Assembly (NCBI GenBank): GCA_963521185.1
Contig: CAUQTV010000002.1
Coordinates: 310,001-374,000, forward strand
Reading direction: 5' to 3'
Length of the DNA: 64,000 bases
DNA from: Enterobacter_D sp963521185
Lineage (GTDB): Bacteria > Pseudomonadota > Gammaproteobacteria > Enterobacterales > Enterobacteriaceae
Below, in pieces: positions 1-8,658 of this stretch (the stretch's first letter is position 1; each line of letters begins with the position of its first letter). A model generated the notes under the pieces. That model was not told the DNA's origin and made no database searches. It was given only the letters and a program-made list of their open reading frames with translations. Both the position numbers and the translations under genes were made by a program.

Positions 1-27
1 ACAAGCGGGCCTTTACGCACGCAGGCT

Positions 28-1269
28 TTAGATCTTTTTGAAGATCAGAGAGCCGTTAGTGCCACCGAATCCAAACGAGTTACACAGCGTATAGTCAAGG
101 CCAGAAACCTGACGCGCAACGTGCGGCACGAAGTCCAGATCGCACCCTTCATCCGGGTTATCCAGATTGATGGTGGGTGGAATCACCTGATCGCGCAGCG
201 CGAGAATAGAGTAAATAGACTCTACTGCCCCCGCCGCACCTAACAGGTGACCGGTCATGGATTTGGTGGAGCTGACCATCACGCGGCTCGCGGCTTCACT
301 GAAGACGGATTTCACCGCCTGAGTTTCGGCTTTGTCGCCCGCAGGCGTAGAGGTACCGTGTGCGTTGATGTAGCCAATTTTCGCCGGATCGAGCTGCGCA
401 TCGCGCAATGCGTTGACCATCGCTGACGCTGCACCCGCACCGTTTTCCGGCGGAGAGGTCATGTGGTAAGCATCGCTGCTCATCCCGAAACCGACCAGCT
501 CGGCGTAAATTTTCGCGCCGCGTTTTTTCGCGTGCTCGTACTCTTCGAGTACGATGATGCCCGCGCCGTCACCCAGCACAAAGCCATCACGCTCTTTATC
601 CCACGGACGGCTCGCCGCCTGCGGGTTGTCGTTGCGCGTAGACAGCGCACGCGCCGCGCCAAAGCCACCCACGCCAAGTGGGGAGCTGGCCTTCTCTGCG
701 CCACCTGCCAGCATAACGTCTGCATCACCGTAAGCGATGATACGTGCCGCATGGCCGATATTGTGTACGCCAGAAGTACAGGCTGTGGCGATGGAAATGC
801 TTGGCCCTTGCAGACCTAACATGATGGTCAAATGACCGGCCACCATATTCACAATCGTTGACGGAACGAAGAACGGGCTGATTTTACGTGGACCACCGTT
901 TACCAGAGAGGTGTGGTTCTCTTCGATCAAACCGAGACCGCCAATACCGGAGCCAATAGCAGCACCAATGCGGGACGCGTTCTCTTCTGTCACTACAAGG
1001 CCAGAATCCTGCATGGCCTGCCAGCCCGCAACAATTCCATATTGAATGAAGGCATCCATCTTGCGCTGTTCTTTACGCGAGATGATGTCATCACAGTTAA
1101 AATCCTTTACTAAGCCAGCAAATTTCGTTGCATAGGCGCTAGTATCGAAATGGTCGATCAGGCTGATGCCACTCTGACCGGCAAGGAGAGATTTCCAGGT
1201 GGACTCTACGGTATTGCCGACAGGAGACAACATGCCAAGTCCGGTCACAACTACACGACGCTTAGACAC
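28..1269 (-). CDS. fabF: 3-oxoacyl-[acyl-carrier-protein] synthase II (KAS II)
   Basis: Condenses malonyl-ACP with acyl-ACP in fatty acid elongation in the cytosol; KAS II is the enzyme that elongates palmitoleoyl-ACP to cis-vaccenoyl-ACP and so helps adjust membrane fluidity with temperature. The 413-residue protein has the thiolase-fold signature: nucleophile Cys164 in ATACTSG, the first catalytic His in NAHGTSTPAGD and the second in SMTGHLLGAAG, with a Gly-rich C terminus (FGFGGTNGS). Length equals that of E. coli FabF. It is the last gene of the minus-strand fab cluster, 88 bp after acpP. The start has a good ribosome site (GGAGGACG just upstream). Bases 1-27 beyond the stop hold no gene. 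Confidence 0.98.
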   Translation of the reverse strand: MSKRRVVVTGLGMLSPVGNTVESTWKSLLAGQSGISLIDHFDTSAYATKFAGLVKDFNCDDIISRKEQRKMDAFIQYGIVAGWQAMQDSGLVVTEENASRIGAAIGSGIGGLGLIEENHTSLVNGGPRKISPFFVPSTIVNMVAGHLTIMLGLQGPSISIATACTSGVHNIGHAARIIAYGDADVMLAGGAEKASSPLGVGGFGAARALSTRNDNPQAASRPWDKERDGFVLGDGAGIIVLEEYEHAKKRGAKIYAELVGFGMSSDAYHMTSPPENGAGAASAMVNALRDAQLDPAKIGYINAHGTSTPAGDKAETQAVKSVFSEAASRVMVSSTKSMTGHLLGAAGAVESIYSILALRDQVIPPTINLDNPDEGCDLDFVPHVARQVSGLDYTLCNSFGFGGTNGSLIFKKI

Positions 1270-1317
1270 GTTCGTCCTCCAGAGAGGGATAAAAAAGAGA
1301 CTTGTGGGAATAACAGA

Positions 1318-1349
1318 TAAAACTCAGGCGGTCGAATGACCGCCTGGAG
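1318..1349 (-). terminator. Hairpin between acpP and fabF
   Basis: A perfect 9-bp stem (CAGGCGGTC / GACCGCCTG, 1325-1346) with a 4-base loop lies directly after the acpP stop and is followed on the minus strand by AGTTTTATC. It probably acts as a partial terminator or 3' stabiliser that lets acpP RNA exceed fabF RNA. Confidence 0.6.
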
Positions 1350-1357
1350 ATGTTCAC

Positions 1358-1594
1358 TTACGCCTGCTGTTTATTGATGTAATCAATGGCAGCCTGAACG
1401 GTAGTGATTTTCTCAGCTTCTTCGTCCGGAATCTCAGTATCAAACTCTTCTTCCAGAGCCATGACCAGCTCAACGGTGTCAAGAGAATCTGCGCCCAGGT
1501 CTTCAACGAAAGAAGCGCTGTTTACGACTTCTTCCTGCTTAACGCCCAGCTGCTCGCCGATAATTTTCTTAACGCGTTCTTCAGTAGTGCTCAT
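1358..1594 (-). CDS. acpP: Acyl carrier protein
   Basis: A small, very acidic four-helix carrier of growing acyl chains for fatty acid, lipid A, phospholipid and lipoate synthesis. The 78-residue sequence has the DSLD motif in which Ser37 receives the 4'-phosphopantetheine arm, and the acidic helix II that docks the Fab enzymes. It lies between fabG and fabF, and the hairpin after it fits its known need for much higher expression than its neighbours. The start is supported by an AGGAAA-type site and exact family length. Confidence 0.98.
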   Translation of the reverse strand: MSTTEERVKKIIGEQLGVKQEEVVNSASFVEDLGADSLDTVELVMALEEEFDTEIPDEEAEKITTVQAAIDYINKQQA

Positions 1595-1740
1595 ACTCTT
1601 AAATTTCCTATCAAAACTCGCTTACGCGATGGTTTTCGTAGTGTATAAAATGTTGAAAAATTTGCAACTAAATCCCGGCAGGTCTTACCACGATTTTACG
1701 CTATTTTGAGGCAAACCGCCCTGATAACGCAAATAAAATT

Positions 1741-1764
1741 ATTCCCAATAAAAAAATTGGGAAT
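1741..1764. other. Inverted repeat between fabG and acpP
   Basis: A 9-bp perfect inverted repeat (ATTCCCAAT / ATTGGGAAT) with a six-A loop sits just after the fabG stop. On the minus-strand transcript the loop is a run of U and the stem is followed by an A/U-rich stretch. It may be a weak attenuator upstream of the separate acpP promoter; no function is shown by sequence alone. Confidence 0.45.
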
Positions 1765-1771
1765 AGCGTGG

Positions 1772-2506
1772 TTAAACCATGTACATTCCGCCGTTGACGT
1801 GCAAAGTTTCGCCCGTGATGTAACCTGCTTCGTCAGAAGCCAGGAATGCAACCGCGTTGGCGATTTCCTGAGCGCCGCCGAGGCGACCCGCAGGAACCTG
1901 CGCCAGAATACCCGCACGCTGATCATCAGACAGCGCACGCGTCATGTCCGTTTCAATAAAGCCCGGAGCAACAACGTTCACCGTAATACCGCGTGACGCG
2001 ATTTCGCGCGCCAGCGATTTACTGAAGCCAATCAAACCGGCTTTCGCCGCAGCGTAGTTAGCCTGACCGGCATTTCCCATGGTACCAACCACAGAACCGA
2101 TAGTGATAATACGGCCATGACGCTTTTTCATCATAGCGCGCATTACCGCTTTTGACAGACGGAAAACAGATGAGAGATTGGTTTCGAGAATGTCGTTCCA
2201 CTCGTCATCTTTCATTCGCATCAGCAGGTTATCGCGAGTAATACCGGCATTATTAACCAGAATATCGACGTCGCCAAACTCTGCACGAATATTTTCCAGA
2301 ACAGATTCGATAGATGCTGGATCGGTCACGTTTAACATCAGACCTTTACCGTTTGCACCCAAATAGTCGCTGATCGCCTGCGCGCCATTTTCGCTGGTTG
2401 CCGTACCGACAACTTTCGCGCCGCGTGCAACCAGCGCTTCTGCGATTGCGCGGCCAATGCCACGACTTGCGCCAGTCACCAGCGCAACTTTTCCTTCAAA
2501 ACTCAT
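1772..2506 (-). CDS. fabG: 3-oxoacyl-[acyl-carrier-protein] reductase
   Basis: NADPH-dependent reduction of beta-ketoacyl-ACP to beta-hydroxyacyl-ACP, the first reductive step of each elongation cycle. The 244-residue protein is a classical short-chain dehydrogenase: TGASRGIG cofactor-binding loop near the N terminus, NNAG motif, and the catalytic Ser/Tyr/Lys set with YAAAKAG (Tyr151, Lys155 by family numbering), ending in the dimer tail GGMYMV. It lies 18 bp after fabD and before acpP. The length matches E. coli FabG exactly. Confidence 0.98.
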   Translation of the reverse strand: MSFEGKVALVTGASRGIGRAIAEALVARGAKVVGTATSENGAQAISDYLGANGKGLMLNVTDPASIESVLENIRAEFGDVDILVNNAGITRDNLLMRMKDDEWNDILETNLSSVFRLSKAVMRAMMKKRHGRIITIGSVVGTMGNAGQANYAAAKAGLIGFSKSLAREIASRGITVNVVAPGFIETDMTRALSDDQRAGILAQVPAGRLGGAQEIANAVAFLASDEAGYITGETLHVNGGMYMV

Positions 2507-2524
2507 GGTTTTGGATATCCTCTG

Positions 2525-3454
2525 TTATTGTTCTAACGCCGCTGCCAGCGCCACAGGCTCATTAATGGCCGATGCCGTCAGTGTGTCAACAATACGTTTT
2601 GTCAGCCCGGTCAGCACTTTGCCCGGACCCACTTCATACAGGTGCTCAACACCCTGTGACGCCATAAACTCGACGCTTTTCGTCCACTGAACCGGGCTGT
2701 ACAACTGGCGCACCAGCGCATCGCGGATTGCCGCGCCAGCCGACTCACACTTCACGTCAACGTTGTTCACGACCGGAACAGACGGCGCGTTAAAGGTGAT
2801 GTTCTCCAGTTCAGCGGCCAATTTTTCTGCCGCAGGCTTCATTAACGCACAGTGGGATGGCACGCTGACAGGCAGCGGCAGTGCGCGTTTGGCACCCGCG
2901 GCTTTACAGGCGGCACCCGCACGTTCAACGGCGTCTTTATGCCCGGCAATCACTACCTGACCCGGTGAGTTAAAGTTCACCGGCGAAACCACCTGCCCCT
3001 GTGCGGATTCTTCACAGGCTTTGGCAATGGCCGCGTCGTCCAGGCCAATGATGGCGGACATACCACCGGTACCCGCAGGTACGGCGTCTTGCATAAATTT
3101 ACCGCGCAGTTCGACCAGGCGAACGGCGTCGGCGAAATCAATCACACCGGCACACACCAGCGCAGAGTATTCACCCAGGCTATGACCGGCCATCAGCGCA
3201 GGCGTTTTACCGCCCGCTTGCTGCCACACGCGATACAGCGCAACGGATGCGGTCAGCAGCGCAGGCTGGGTCTGCCAGGTTTTGTTCAGCTCTTCTGCCG
3301 GACCTTGCTGGGTCAGCGCCCAAAGATCATAGCCCAAGACCGCAGACGCTTCGTTGAACGTCGCTTCAATCACCGGATATTCAGCCGCCAGCTCAGCCAG
3401 CATGCCTACGGCCTGAGAACCCTGCCCCGGAAACACAAATGCAAATTGCGTCAT
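2525..3454 (-). CDS. fabD: Malonyl-CoA:ACP transacylase
   Basis: Transfers malonyl from CoA to ACP, supplying the extender unit for all elongation steps. The 309-residue protein opens with FPGQGSQ (oxyanion region), carries the nucleophile elbow GHSLGEYSA around residues 90-98, and has the His of VPSHCALM about residue 200 that forms the catalytic dyad. It lies between fabH (16 bp upstream) and fabG (18 bp downstream) on the same strand, so the three are very probably co-transcribed. The start codon has a nearby purine-rich site. Confidence 0.98.
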   Translation of the reverse strand: MTQFAFVFPGQGSQAVGMLAELAAEYPVIEATFNEASAVLGYDLWALTQQGPAEELNKTWQTQPALLTASVALYRVWQQAGGKTPALMAGHSLGEYSALVCAGVIDFADAVRLVELRGKFMQDAVPAGTGGMSAIIGLDDAAIAKACEESAQGQVVSPVNFNSPGQVVIAGHKDAVERAGAACKAAGAKRALPLPVSVPSHCALMKPAAEKLAAELENITFNAPSVPVVNNVDVKCESAGAAIRDALVRQLYSPVQWTKSVEFMASQGVEHLYEVGPGKVLTGLTKRIVDTLTASAINEPVALAAALEQ

Positions 3455-3470
3455 GTTTTAATCCTTAATC

Positions 3471-4424
3471 TTAGAAACGAACCAGCGCTGAACCCCAGGT
3501 GAACCCGCCACCGAAAGCCTCAAGCAGAACCAGTTGACCGGGCTTGATGCGGCCATCGCGCACGGCTTCATCCAGTGCGCACGGCACCGATGCCGCCGAG
3601 GTGTTGCCATGGCGGTCAAGGGTCACGACGACGTTATCCATCGACATGCCGAGCTTTCTGGCGGTGGCGCTGATAATGCGCAGGTTAGCCTGATGCGGCA
3701 CCAGCCAGTCCAGTTCAGAACGATCGAGATTGTTCGCCGCCAGCGTTTCTTCCACGATGTGCGCCAGTTCGGTCACGGCGACCTTAAAGACTTCATTACC
3801 CGCCATGGTCAGGAAGGTCGGATTTTCCGGCGTAACGCGATCCAGGTTTGGCAGCGTCAGCAGTTCACCGTAGCGACCATCCGCATGGAGGTGCGTGGAG
3901 ATGATGCCCGGCTCTTCTGACGCGCTCAGCACTGCCGCGCCTGCGCCATCACCAAAGATGATAATGGTGCCGCGATCGCTCGGATCGCAGGTGCGCGCCA
4001 GCACGTCAGAACCCACCACCAGCGCATGTTTGACCGCGCCGCTTTTCACGTACAGATCGGCAACGCTCAGCGCATAGGTAAACCCAGCGCAGGCCGCCGC
4101 GACGTCAAATGCCGGACAGCCTTTGATCTCCAGCAGACTTTGAATCTGACAGGCGGCGCTCGGGAAAGCATGGGTGGACGATGTCGTCGCAACCACGATC
4201 AGGCCAATCTCGTCTTTATCAATACCTGACATTTCCAGCGCGCGTTTTGCCGCTTCGAAACCCATGCTCGCAACGGTTTCGTTTGGCGCAGCAATACGGC
4301 GTTCGCGGATACCTGTGCGCGTGACAATCCACTCGTCAGACGTATCCACCATTTTTTCCAAATCGGCGTTGGTTCGCACTTGCTCGGGCAGATAGCTGCC
4401 GGTACCAATAATCTTCGTATACAT
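3471..4424 (-). CDS. fabH: 3-oxoacyl-[acyl-carrier-protein] synthase III
   Basis: Starts fatty acid synthesis by condensing acetyl-CoA with malonyl-ACP, and is a feedback target of acyl-ACP. The 317-residue thiolase-fold protein has Cys112 in AAACAGF, His in VPHQANLRI and Asn in HGNTSAAS, which form the Cys-His-Asn triad, and ends in EAFGGGFTWGS. It follows plsX by 6 bp on the same strand, which fits coordinated phospholipid and fatty acid supply. Length equals E. coli FabH. Confidence 0.98.
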   Translation of the reverse strand: MYTKIIGTGSYLPEQVRTNADLEKMVDTSDEWIVTRTGIRERRIAAPNETVASMGFEAAKRALEMSGIDKDEIGLIVVATTSSTHAFPSAACQIQSLLEIKGCPAFDVAAACAGFTYALSVADLYVKSGAVKHALVVGSDVLARTCDPSDRGTIIIFGDGAGAAVLSASEEPGIISTHLHADGRYGELLTLPNLDRVTPENPTFLTMAGNEVFKVAVTELAHIVEETLAANNLDRSELDWLVPHQANLRIISATARKLGMSMDNVVVTLDRHGNTSAASVPCALDEAVRDGRIKPGQLVLLEAFGGGFTWGSALVRF

Positions 4425-4430
4425 GTACGC

Positions 4431-5465
4431 TCAGTCTTTTTCCGGTAACACAGATTCCAGGCGAGCGGCAATCCGCAAAGGGACTTGCCGCTGCACCGCC
4501 TGCACTGCCTGTTCAATCGCGACGGCAAATGCTCGCTGATTGGCAGCACCATGACTCTTAATCACCGTGCCGCGCAATCCTAACAGACAGGCGCCATTAT
4601 ACTGGTCGGGGTTGAGGTGACTGAATCGCCTTGTCAGGCTTTTTTGTAACCAACGCTTTAATAAAATCAGCCACCATGACCGTTTTTTGCCCTCGCCCTG
4701 AGACTTCAGCAGCGAGAGGAACATTCTGACCACACCTTCCATAGTCTTTAATGTGACGTTTCCCGTAAAACCGTCACAAACCAGCACGTCCGTTTTGCCG
4801 GTGAGTAATTCGTTCGCTTCAAGATAACCAATATAGTTGATTGACGAGACAGACTTCAGCATTGCTGAAGCATCGCGAATGCTGTCGAGACCTTTGGTCT
4901 CCTCTTCCCCAATGTTAAGCAGCGCGACACGCGGGTTGGCAATGCCGAGAACTTCTTCAGCCATCACCGAGCCCATCACCGCAAACTGCATCAGCATGGT
5001 GCTATCGCAATCCACGTTAGCGCCTAAATCCAGCACCACGGTTTTGCCCTTTTGCTGATGTGGCAATACCGTCATCAGCGCCGGGCGTTCAATCCCTTCA
5101 ATCGGTTTGAGCAGCAGTTTCGCCAGCCCCATCAGCGCACCGGTGTTGCCTGCGCTCACGCAGGCCTCAGCACGCCCTTCTTTCACTAATTCTAACGCCA
5201 CGCGCATGGAGCTTCCGCGGCTGTTACGTACGGCCTGTGAGGCGCGCACATCACTGGCAATAACTGACTGCGCAGGGATAATCTGCAGATGCGAACGTTG
5301 TTCGAAATCAGCTTTGGCAAGTAATGGCGTGATTGCGTCGGGATCGCCGACTAAAAGAAGATTGAGTTGAGAATTAGAATGCAGTGCCTGCAAAGCTGCA
5401 GGCACTGTCACGGAAGGGCCAAAATCGCCCCCCATGACATCTAACGCCAGGGTTAGACGTGTCAA
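4431..5465 (-). CDS. plsX: Phosphate acyltransferase PlsX
   Basis: Converts acyl-ACP to acyl-phosphate, the donor for glycerol-3-phosphate acylation, and thus links fatty acid to phospholipid synthesis. The core is typical: LDVMGGDFGP at the N terminus, SAGNTGALMG, DLGANVDC and GFTGN. I place the start at a TTG (codon at 5465), because the protein then begins LTRLTLALDV, which matches the E. coli N terminus as I recall it. In-frame GTG (5531) and ATG (5528) codons would add about 20 residues unlike the family. The C terminus is slightly shorter than in E. coli (344 residues against about 356). Confidence 0.93.
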   Translation of the reverse strand: MTRLTLALDVMGGDFGPSVTVPAALQALHSNSQLNLLLVGDPDAITPLLAKADFEQRSHLQIIPAQSVIASDVRASQAVRNSRGSSMRVALELVKEGRAEACVSAGNTGALMGLAKLLLKPIEGIERPALMTVLPHQQKGKTVVLDLGANVDCDSTMLMQFAVMGSVMAEEVLGIANPRVALLNIGEEETKGLDSIRDASAMLKSVSSINYIGYLEANELLTGKTDVLVCDGFTGNVTLKTMEGVVRMFLSLLKSQGEGKKRSWWLILLKRWLQKSLTRRFSHLNPDQYNGACLLGLRGTVIKSHGAANQRAFAVAIEQAVQAVQRQVPLRIAARLESVLPEKD

Positions 5466-5492
5466 GGATTCGTCACTGCTCGGTTCGGCGTA

Positions 5493-5510
5493 TCCCCGCT
5501 TTCGCGGGGA
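5493..5510. other. Hairpin 1 between rpmF and plsX
   Basis: Perfect 7-bp stem TCCCCGC / GCGGGGA with a 4-base loop, just upstream of the preferred plsX start. Together with the next hairpin it could set plsX expression relative to the ribosomal protein gene, for example by RNA processing. It reads as coding only if the longer plsX N terminus is used. Confidence 0.5.
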
Positions 5511-5526
5511 ATCCTCACTAAGCTTC

Positions 5527-5544
5527 ATCACGCTTACGCGTGAT
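5527..5544. other. Hairpin 2 between rpmF and plsX
   Basis: Perfect 7-bp stem ATCACGC / GCGTGAT with a 4-base loop. It overlaps the last base of the rpmF stop codon and would enclose the upstream GTG/ATG candidates for plsX in secondary structure, which argues further for the downstream TTG start. Confidence 0.5.
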
Positions 5545-5717
5545 TACTTAGTGATAACCTTGCGACCACGGTAGAAACCGTCAGCGGTCATGTGGTGACG
5601 CAGGTGAGTTTCACCAGAGGTTTTGTCTACAGACAGGCTGGTGACTGCGGTCAGCGCGTCATGGGAACGACGCATGCCACGTTTGGAACGGGTTGGTTTA
5701 TTTTGTTGTACGGCCAT
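5544..5717 (-). CDS. rpmF: 50S ribosomal protein L32
   Basis: Small basic protein of the large ribosomal subunit. The 57-residue sequence begins MAVQQNKPTRSKRGMRRSHD and ends GRKVITK, the standard gamma-proteobacterial L32, without the zinc-binding cysteines some L32 paralogues carry. It sits between yceD and plsX, the usual place, and is co-transcribed with yceD. An AGGAGTAAGG ribosome site precedes the ATG. Confidence 0.97.
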   Translation of the reverse strand: MAVQQNKPTRSKRGMRRSHDALTAVTSLSVDKTSGETHLRHHMTADGFYRGRKVITK

Positions 5718-5767
5718 GGACCTTACTCCTCAATTACGGCTATCCCAGTTGAAACAGGGAACGCCAA

Positions 5768-6289
5768 TTACTTACGCTTTAAGCTGGCTAATACGGCAAA
5801 GGGATTTGGCTTCTGCGCTTCATCAGGCAGTTCACCAAACACCATGTCCGCCTCGGACACTTCACAGTGTTCAGAATCATGCACCGGAACCACTGGCAAG
5901 GTGAGGATGATTTCATCTTCAACCAGCGCCAGAAGATCGATTTCCCCAAATTCGTTAACCTGAATCGGTTCATACGCTTCCGGGAGTGCTTCGGCCTGCT
6001 CGTCTTTGACGATCGGGCTGAAACAATACTGTGTGTAGACCTGATGGGCAAACGGCTTCCCGCAACGCTGACATTCGAGAGTCACCGACACCTTCGCATC
6101 ACCGGTTAACACCGCGAGACGTTGGTTATCGATAGCAAACGACATGGAGCATTCCACATCACTGTCCACACTGACGACAGATTCGGCGACACGCTCAGCC
6201 TGATCGCGAGAATAGATTCCCTCGTAATCAAGGCGTTTTTGAGCCGTGCGAACCGGATCAAGAGTCAGGGGTAATTTTACCTTTTGCAT
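5768..6289 (-). CDS. yceD: 23S rRNA accumulation protein YceD (DUF177)
   Basis: Member of the DUF177 family, which is known to be needed for normal 23S rRNA accumulation in bacteria and plastids; the exact activity is not settled. The 173-residue protein has two Cys in the CQRCGKPF region around residue 75 that may form part of a metal site, and an acidic C-terminal half ending PNPFAVLASLKRK. It lies directly upstream of rpmF, the near-universal arrangement in bacteria. It is divergent from yceF. Confidence 0.94.
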   Translation of the reverse strand: MQKVKLPLTLDPVRTAQKRLDYEGIYSRDQAERVAESVVSVDSDVECSMSFAIDNQRLAVLTGDAKVSVTLECQRCGKPFAHQVYTQYCFSPIVKDEQAEALPEAYEPIQVNEFGEIDLLALVEDEIILTLPVVPVHDSEHCEVSEADMVFGELPDEAQKPNPFAVLASLKRK

Positions 6290-6431
6290 AGGGCGCGCAT
6301 ATTAACTTTGTAACGTCATAGAGTCAAAGAAAAAGGCAGCCTGAGGTTGCCTTTCGCCAATTATTCGCACACATTGCGGCCTGTAGTTTAAAATGCCTGA
6401 CATTAATACGCTATACAGTGTGGAAAAAAAT

Positions 6432-7016
6432 ATGTCTCAACTTGTGCTTGCCTCCACGTCATCTTATCGTCGGGCGCTGCTCGAAAAGCTCGGCGTCCCC
6501 TTTCAGTGCGCTGCGCCGGACGTGGATGAAACCGCGCAACCCGGTGAAGCGCCCCGCCATCTCGTGTTGCGCCTTGCCCAGGCGAAGGCACAGTCGCTGG
6601 CTGAACGCTATCCGCAACATTTACTTATTGGTTCCGATCAGGTCTGCGTGCTGGATGGCGAAATAACCGGCAAACCCCACACCGAAGAGAACGCCATTGC
6701 GCAGCTGATGAAAGCGCGCGGCAATATTGTGACCTTTTACACCGGGCTTGCGCTCTATAATTCGGCGAACGGGCACCTGCAAACAGAATGCGAACCCTTT
6801 GACGTGCACTTTCGCCATCTCAGCGAGCAGGAGATCGTCGATTATGTGCGCCGGGAGCGGCCGCTGAACTGTGCGGGCAGCTTTAAAAGTGAAGGATTGG
6901 GCATTGCGCTGTTCGACAAGCTGGACGGCCGGGACCCTAACACGCTGGTGGGGTTGCCGCTGATTGCGTTGTGCCAGATGCTACGCCGGGAAGGGGTGAA
7001 TCCGCTCACCGCGTGA
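6432..7016 (+). CDS. yceF: Maf-like nucleoside triphosphate pyrophosphatase YceF (m7GTP pyrophosphatase)
   Basis: Maf/HAM1-fold house-cleaning enzyme; the YceF subgroup is known to hydrolyse 7-methyl-GTP to the monophosphate. I start at the ATG giving MSQLVLASTSSYRRALL, because the LASTS-x2-RR motif belongs at the extreme N terminus of Maf proteins and the length (194 residues) then equals E. coli YceF; an in-frame ATG 39 bp upstream adds unrelated residues. The VDET, GSDQV and SFKSEG motifs complete the active site. The gene is divergent from yceD and convergent with rluC. Confidence 0.95.
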   Translation: MSQLVLASTSSYRRALLEKLGVPFQCAAPDVDETAQPGEAPRHLVLRLAQAKAQSLAERYPQHLLIGSDQVCVLDGEITGKPHTEENAIAQLMKARGNIVTFYTGLALYNSANGHLQTECEPFDVHFRHLSEQEIVDYVRRERPLNCAGSFKSEGLGIALFDKLDGRDPNTLVGLPLIALCQMLRREGVNPLTA

Positions 7017-7060
7017 TTTTTGCCCCGCGGCGCGTCGCTTACGTGGATCTACTGGTCTTG

Positions 7061-7134
7061 TAGGCCGGGTAAGCGCAGCGCCACCCGGCATGTCATTAGC
7101 CCCGTAAGCCCGTGCAAGCGTCGCGCCGCCGGGC
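7061..7134. repeat. REP/BIME-type palindromes between yceF and rluC
   Basis: Two GC-rich imperfect palindromes in opposite orientation: TAGGCCGGGTAAGCGCAGCG continuing to CCACCCGGC (7061-7089) and a second carrying GCAAGCG and CGCCGCCGGGC (about 7105-7134). This is the enterobacterial REP pattern in pairs (BIME). It lies between convergent genes, where it can block 3' exonucleases. Related units occur at 36368-36418 and 63765-63833. Confidence 0.8.
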
Positions 7135-7141
7135 GACACAC

Positions 7142-8089
7142 TCAACCGCGCAGAACGCTCAGGCAGCGCTTTAGCTGCTCGTCCAGCGGCGCTTCGATGC
7201 GGATCACCTCACCCGTGTTCGGATGGGTAAATTTCAGTGCGGCGGCGTGCAGGAACAGACGGTTCAGACCCGTACCGGCCAGTTGGCGGTCAAAGTCACG
7301 ATCGCCATAGCGATCATCAAACGCGATCGGATGCCCGGCATACTGCGTATGCACGCGGATCTGGTGGGTACGCCCGGTGACCGGACTACAGCGCACCAGC
7401 GTGGCGTGAGCGTAACGCTCTTCCACTTTAAACCGCGTCTCAGAGGGTTTGCCTTCCTGATTCACACGCACGATGCGCTCACCGCTCTGCAAAATGTTTT
7501 TCAGCAGCGGCGCTTGTACGACTTTGACATGCGACTGCCACTGCCCGCGCACCAGCGCAAGGTAGTCTTTCTGCATGCCTTTCTCCCGCAGCTGCTCGTG
7601 CAGCGAACGCAGGGCTGAGCGTTTCTTCGCCACCAGCAGCACGCCAGAGGTATCGCGATCCAGGCGGTGCACCAGCTCCAGGAAGCGGGCATCCGGGCGC
7701 AGCGCACGCAGACCTTCAATCACCCCAAAGCTCAGGCCGCTGCCACCGTGCACGGCGGTACCGGACGGTTTATTGAGCACCAGAATATGATCGTCTTCAT
7801 AAAGAATGACATCCGCCAGCGCCGCCACTTTTTGCAGATGCGGCGACACGGCCTCTTCGTCGCGCTCAGCCACGCGGACCGGAGGGATGCGCACTTCATC
7901 GCCGTCTTCCAGCTTATATTCTGGTTTCACACGCTTTTTATTTACCCGCACTTCGCCTTTACGCAGGATGCGGTAAATCATGCTCTTCGGCACCCCTTTC
8001 AGTTGGGTGCGCAAAAAGTTGTCGATTCGTTGCCCGGCTTCGTCAGCCGAAATAGCAACCATTTTTACGGATGGAGTCTCTGTTTTCAT
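7142..8089 (-). CDS. rluC: 23S rRNA pseudouridine(955/2504/2580) synthase
   Basis: Makes three pseudouridines in 23S rRNA near the peptidyl transferase centre. The protein (315 residues from the MKTETPSVKM start) has an N-terminal S4 RNA-binding domain (about residues 15-80) and a catalytic RluA-type domain with the HRLDRDTSG motif, where Asp is the nucleophile, followed by GRTHQIRVH. An upstream in-frame ATG would add 14 residues not found in E. coli RluC. It diverges from rne across the long rne leader region. Confidence 0.96.
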   Translation of the reverse strand: MKTETPSVKMVAISADEAGQRIDNFLRTQLKGVPKSMIYRILRKGEVRVNKKRVKPEYKLEDGDEVRIPPVRVAERDEEAVSPHLQKVAALADVILYEDDHILVLNKPSGTAVHGGSGLSFGVIEGLRALRPDARFLELVHRLDRDTSGVLLVAKKRSALRSLHEQLREKGMQKDYLALVRGQWQSHVKVVQAPLLKNILQSGERIVRVNQEGKPSETRFKVEERYAHATLVRCSPVTGRTHQIRVHTQYAGHPIAFDDRYGDRDFDRQLAGTGLNRLFLHAAALKFTHPNTGEVIRIEAPLDEQLKRCLSVLRG

Positions 8090-8263
8090 GGTGGGCGATT
8101 CTAAATAGCCGCGCCGAATAGCGCCACTCATTTTTATATGCTTATATTGTTATCTAGCGGTGTCTCATTTTAAGTCGTTACGTTTTTTGATGGGTTTTAG
8201 AACAATCCTGAAGAAAGGGTGAAAAAACTGTGAGTAACCGTGTGATAAAGGGCAAAAGTCATC

Positions 8264-8292
8264 TTGCTATAACAGGGTTAGCAGGGAATAAT
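8264..8292 (+). promoter_or_regulatory. Predicted main rne promoter
   Basis: TTGCTA and AATAAT separated by 17 bp. A start site about 7 bases after the -10 element would give a leader of roughly 360 nucleotides, which agrees with the very long leader known for E. coli rne from its main promoter. The position is inferred from spacing and not from transcript data. Confidence 0.5.
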
Positions 8293-8298
8293 GATGCT

Positions 8299-8658
8299 GT
8301 TTTCCGTGTTGAATCTTGTTAAAACAAGGAAATTTGCGGAATGACCAGTTTTGCTTGTCCGATCATCAACGCAGCAATGGCGTAAGACGTATTGATCTTT
8401 CAGGCAGTTAGCGGGCTGCGGGTTGCAGTCCTTACCGGAATATGGAATCTTCTCTGGAGAGTTTTCCCAGGCTATTCCCCTGATAATTGCGCTGTTTTTC
8501 CGTATGAAAAACAGGCAACCGACACTCTGCGCCTCTTAAGCGTACGACAACCGTGAGGTTGGCGACGTGAACAGACACGAGGCCATCGGTTCACTCCCGG
8601 AAAGGCGAAATTATGCCCGCAGCTTAGTCGTCAATGTAAGAATAATGAGTAAGTTACG
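8299..8658 (+). promoter_or_regulatory. rne 5' leader (RNase E autoregulatory region)
   Basis: About 360 bases of non-coding sequence before rne. The last 170 bases (from about 8490: cgtatgaaaaacaggcaacc onward to the start codon) closely match, from memory, the E. coli rne leader, whose hairpins are cleaved by RNase E so that the enzyme represses its own mRNA. No open frame of interest lies in it. This accounts for most of the 569-base gap between rluC and rne. Confidence 0.75.
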
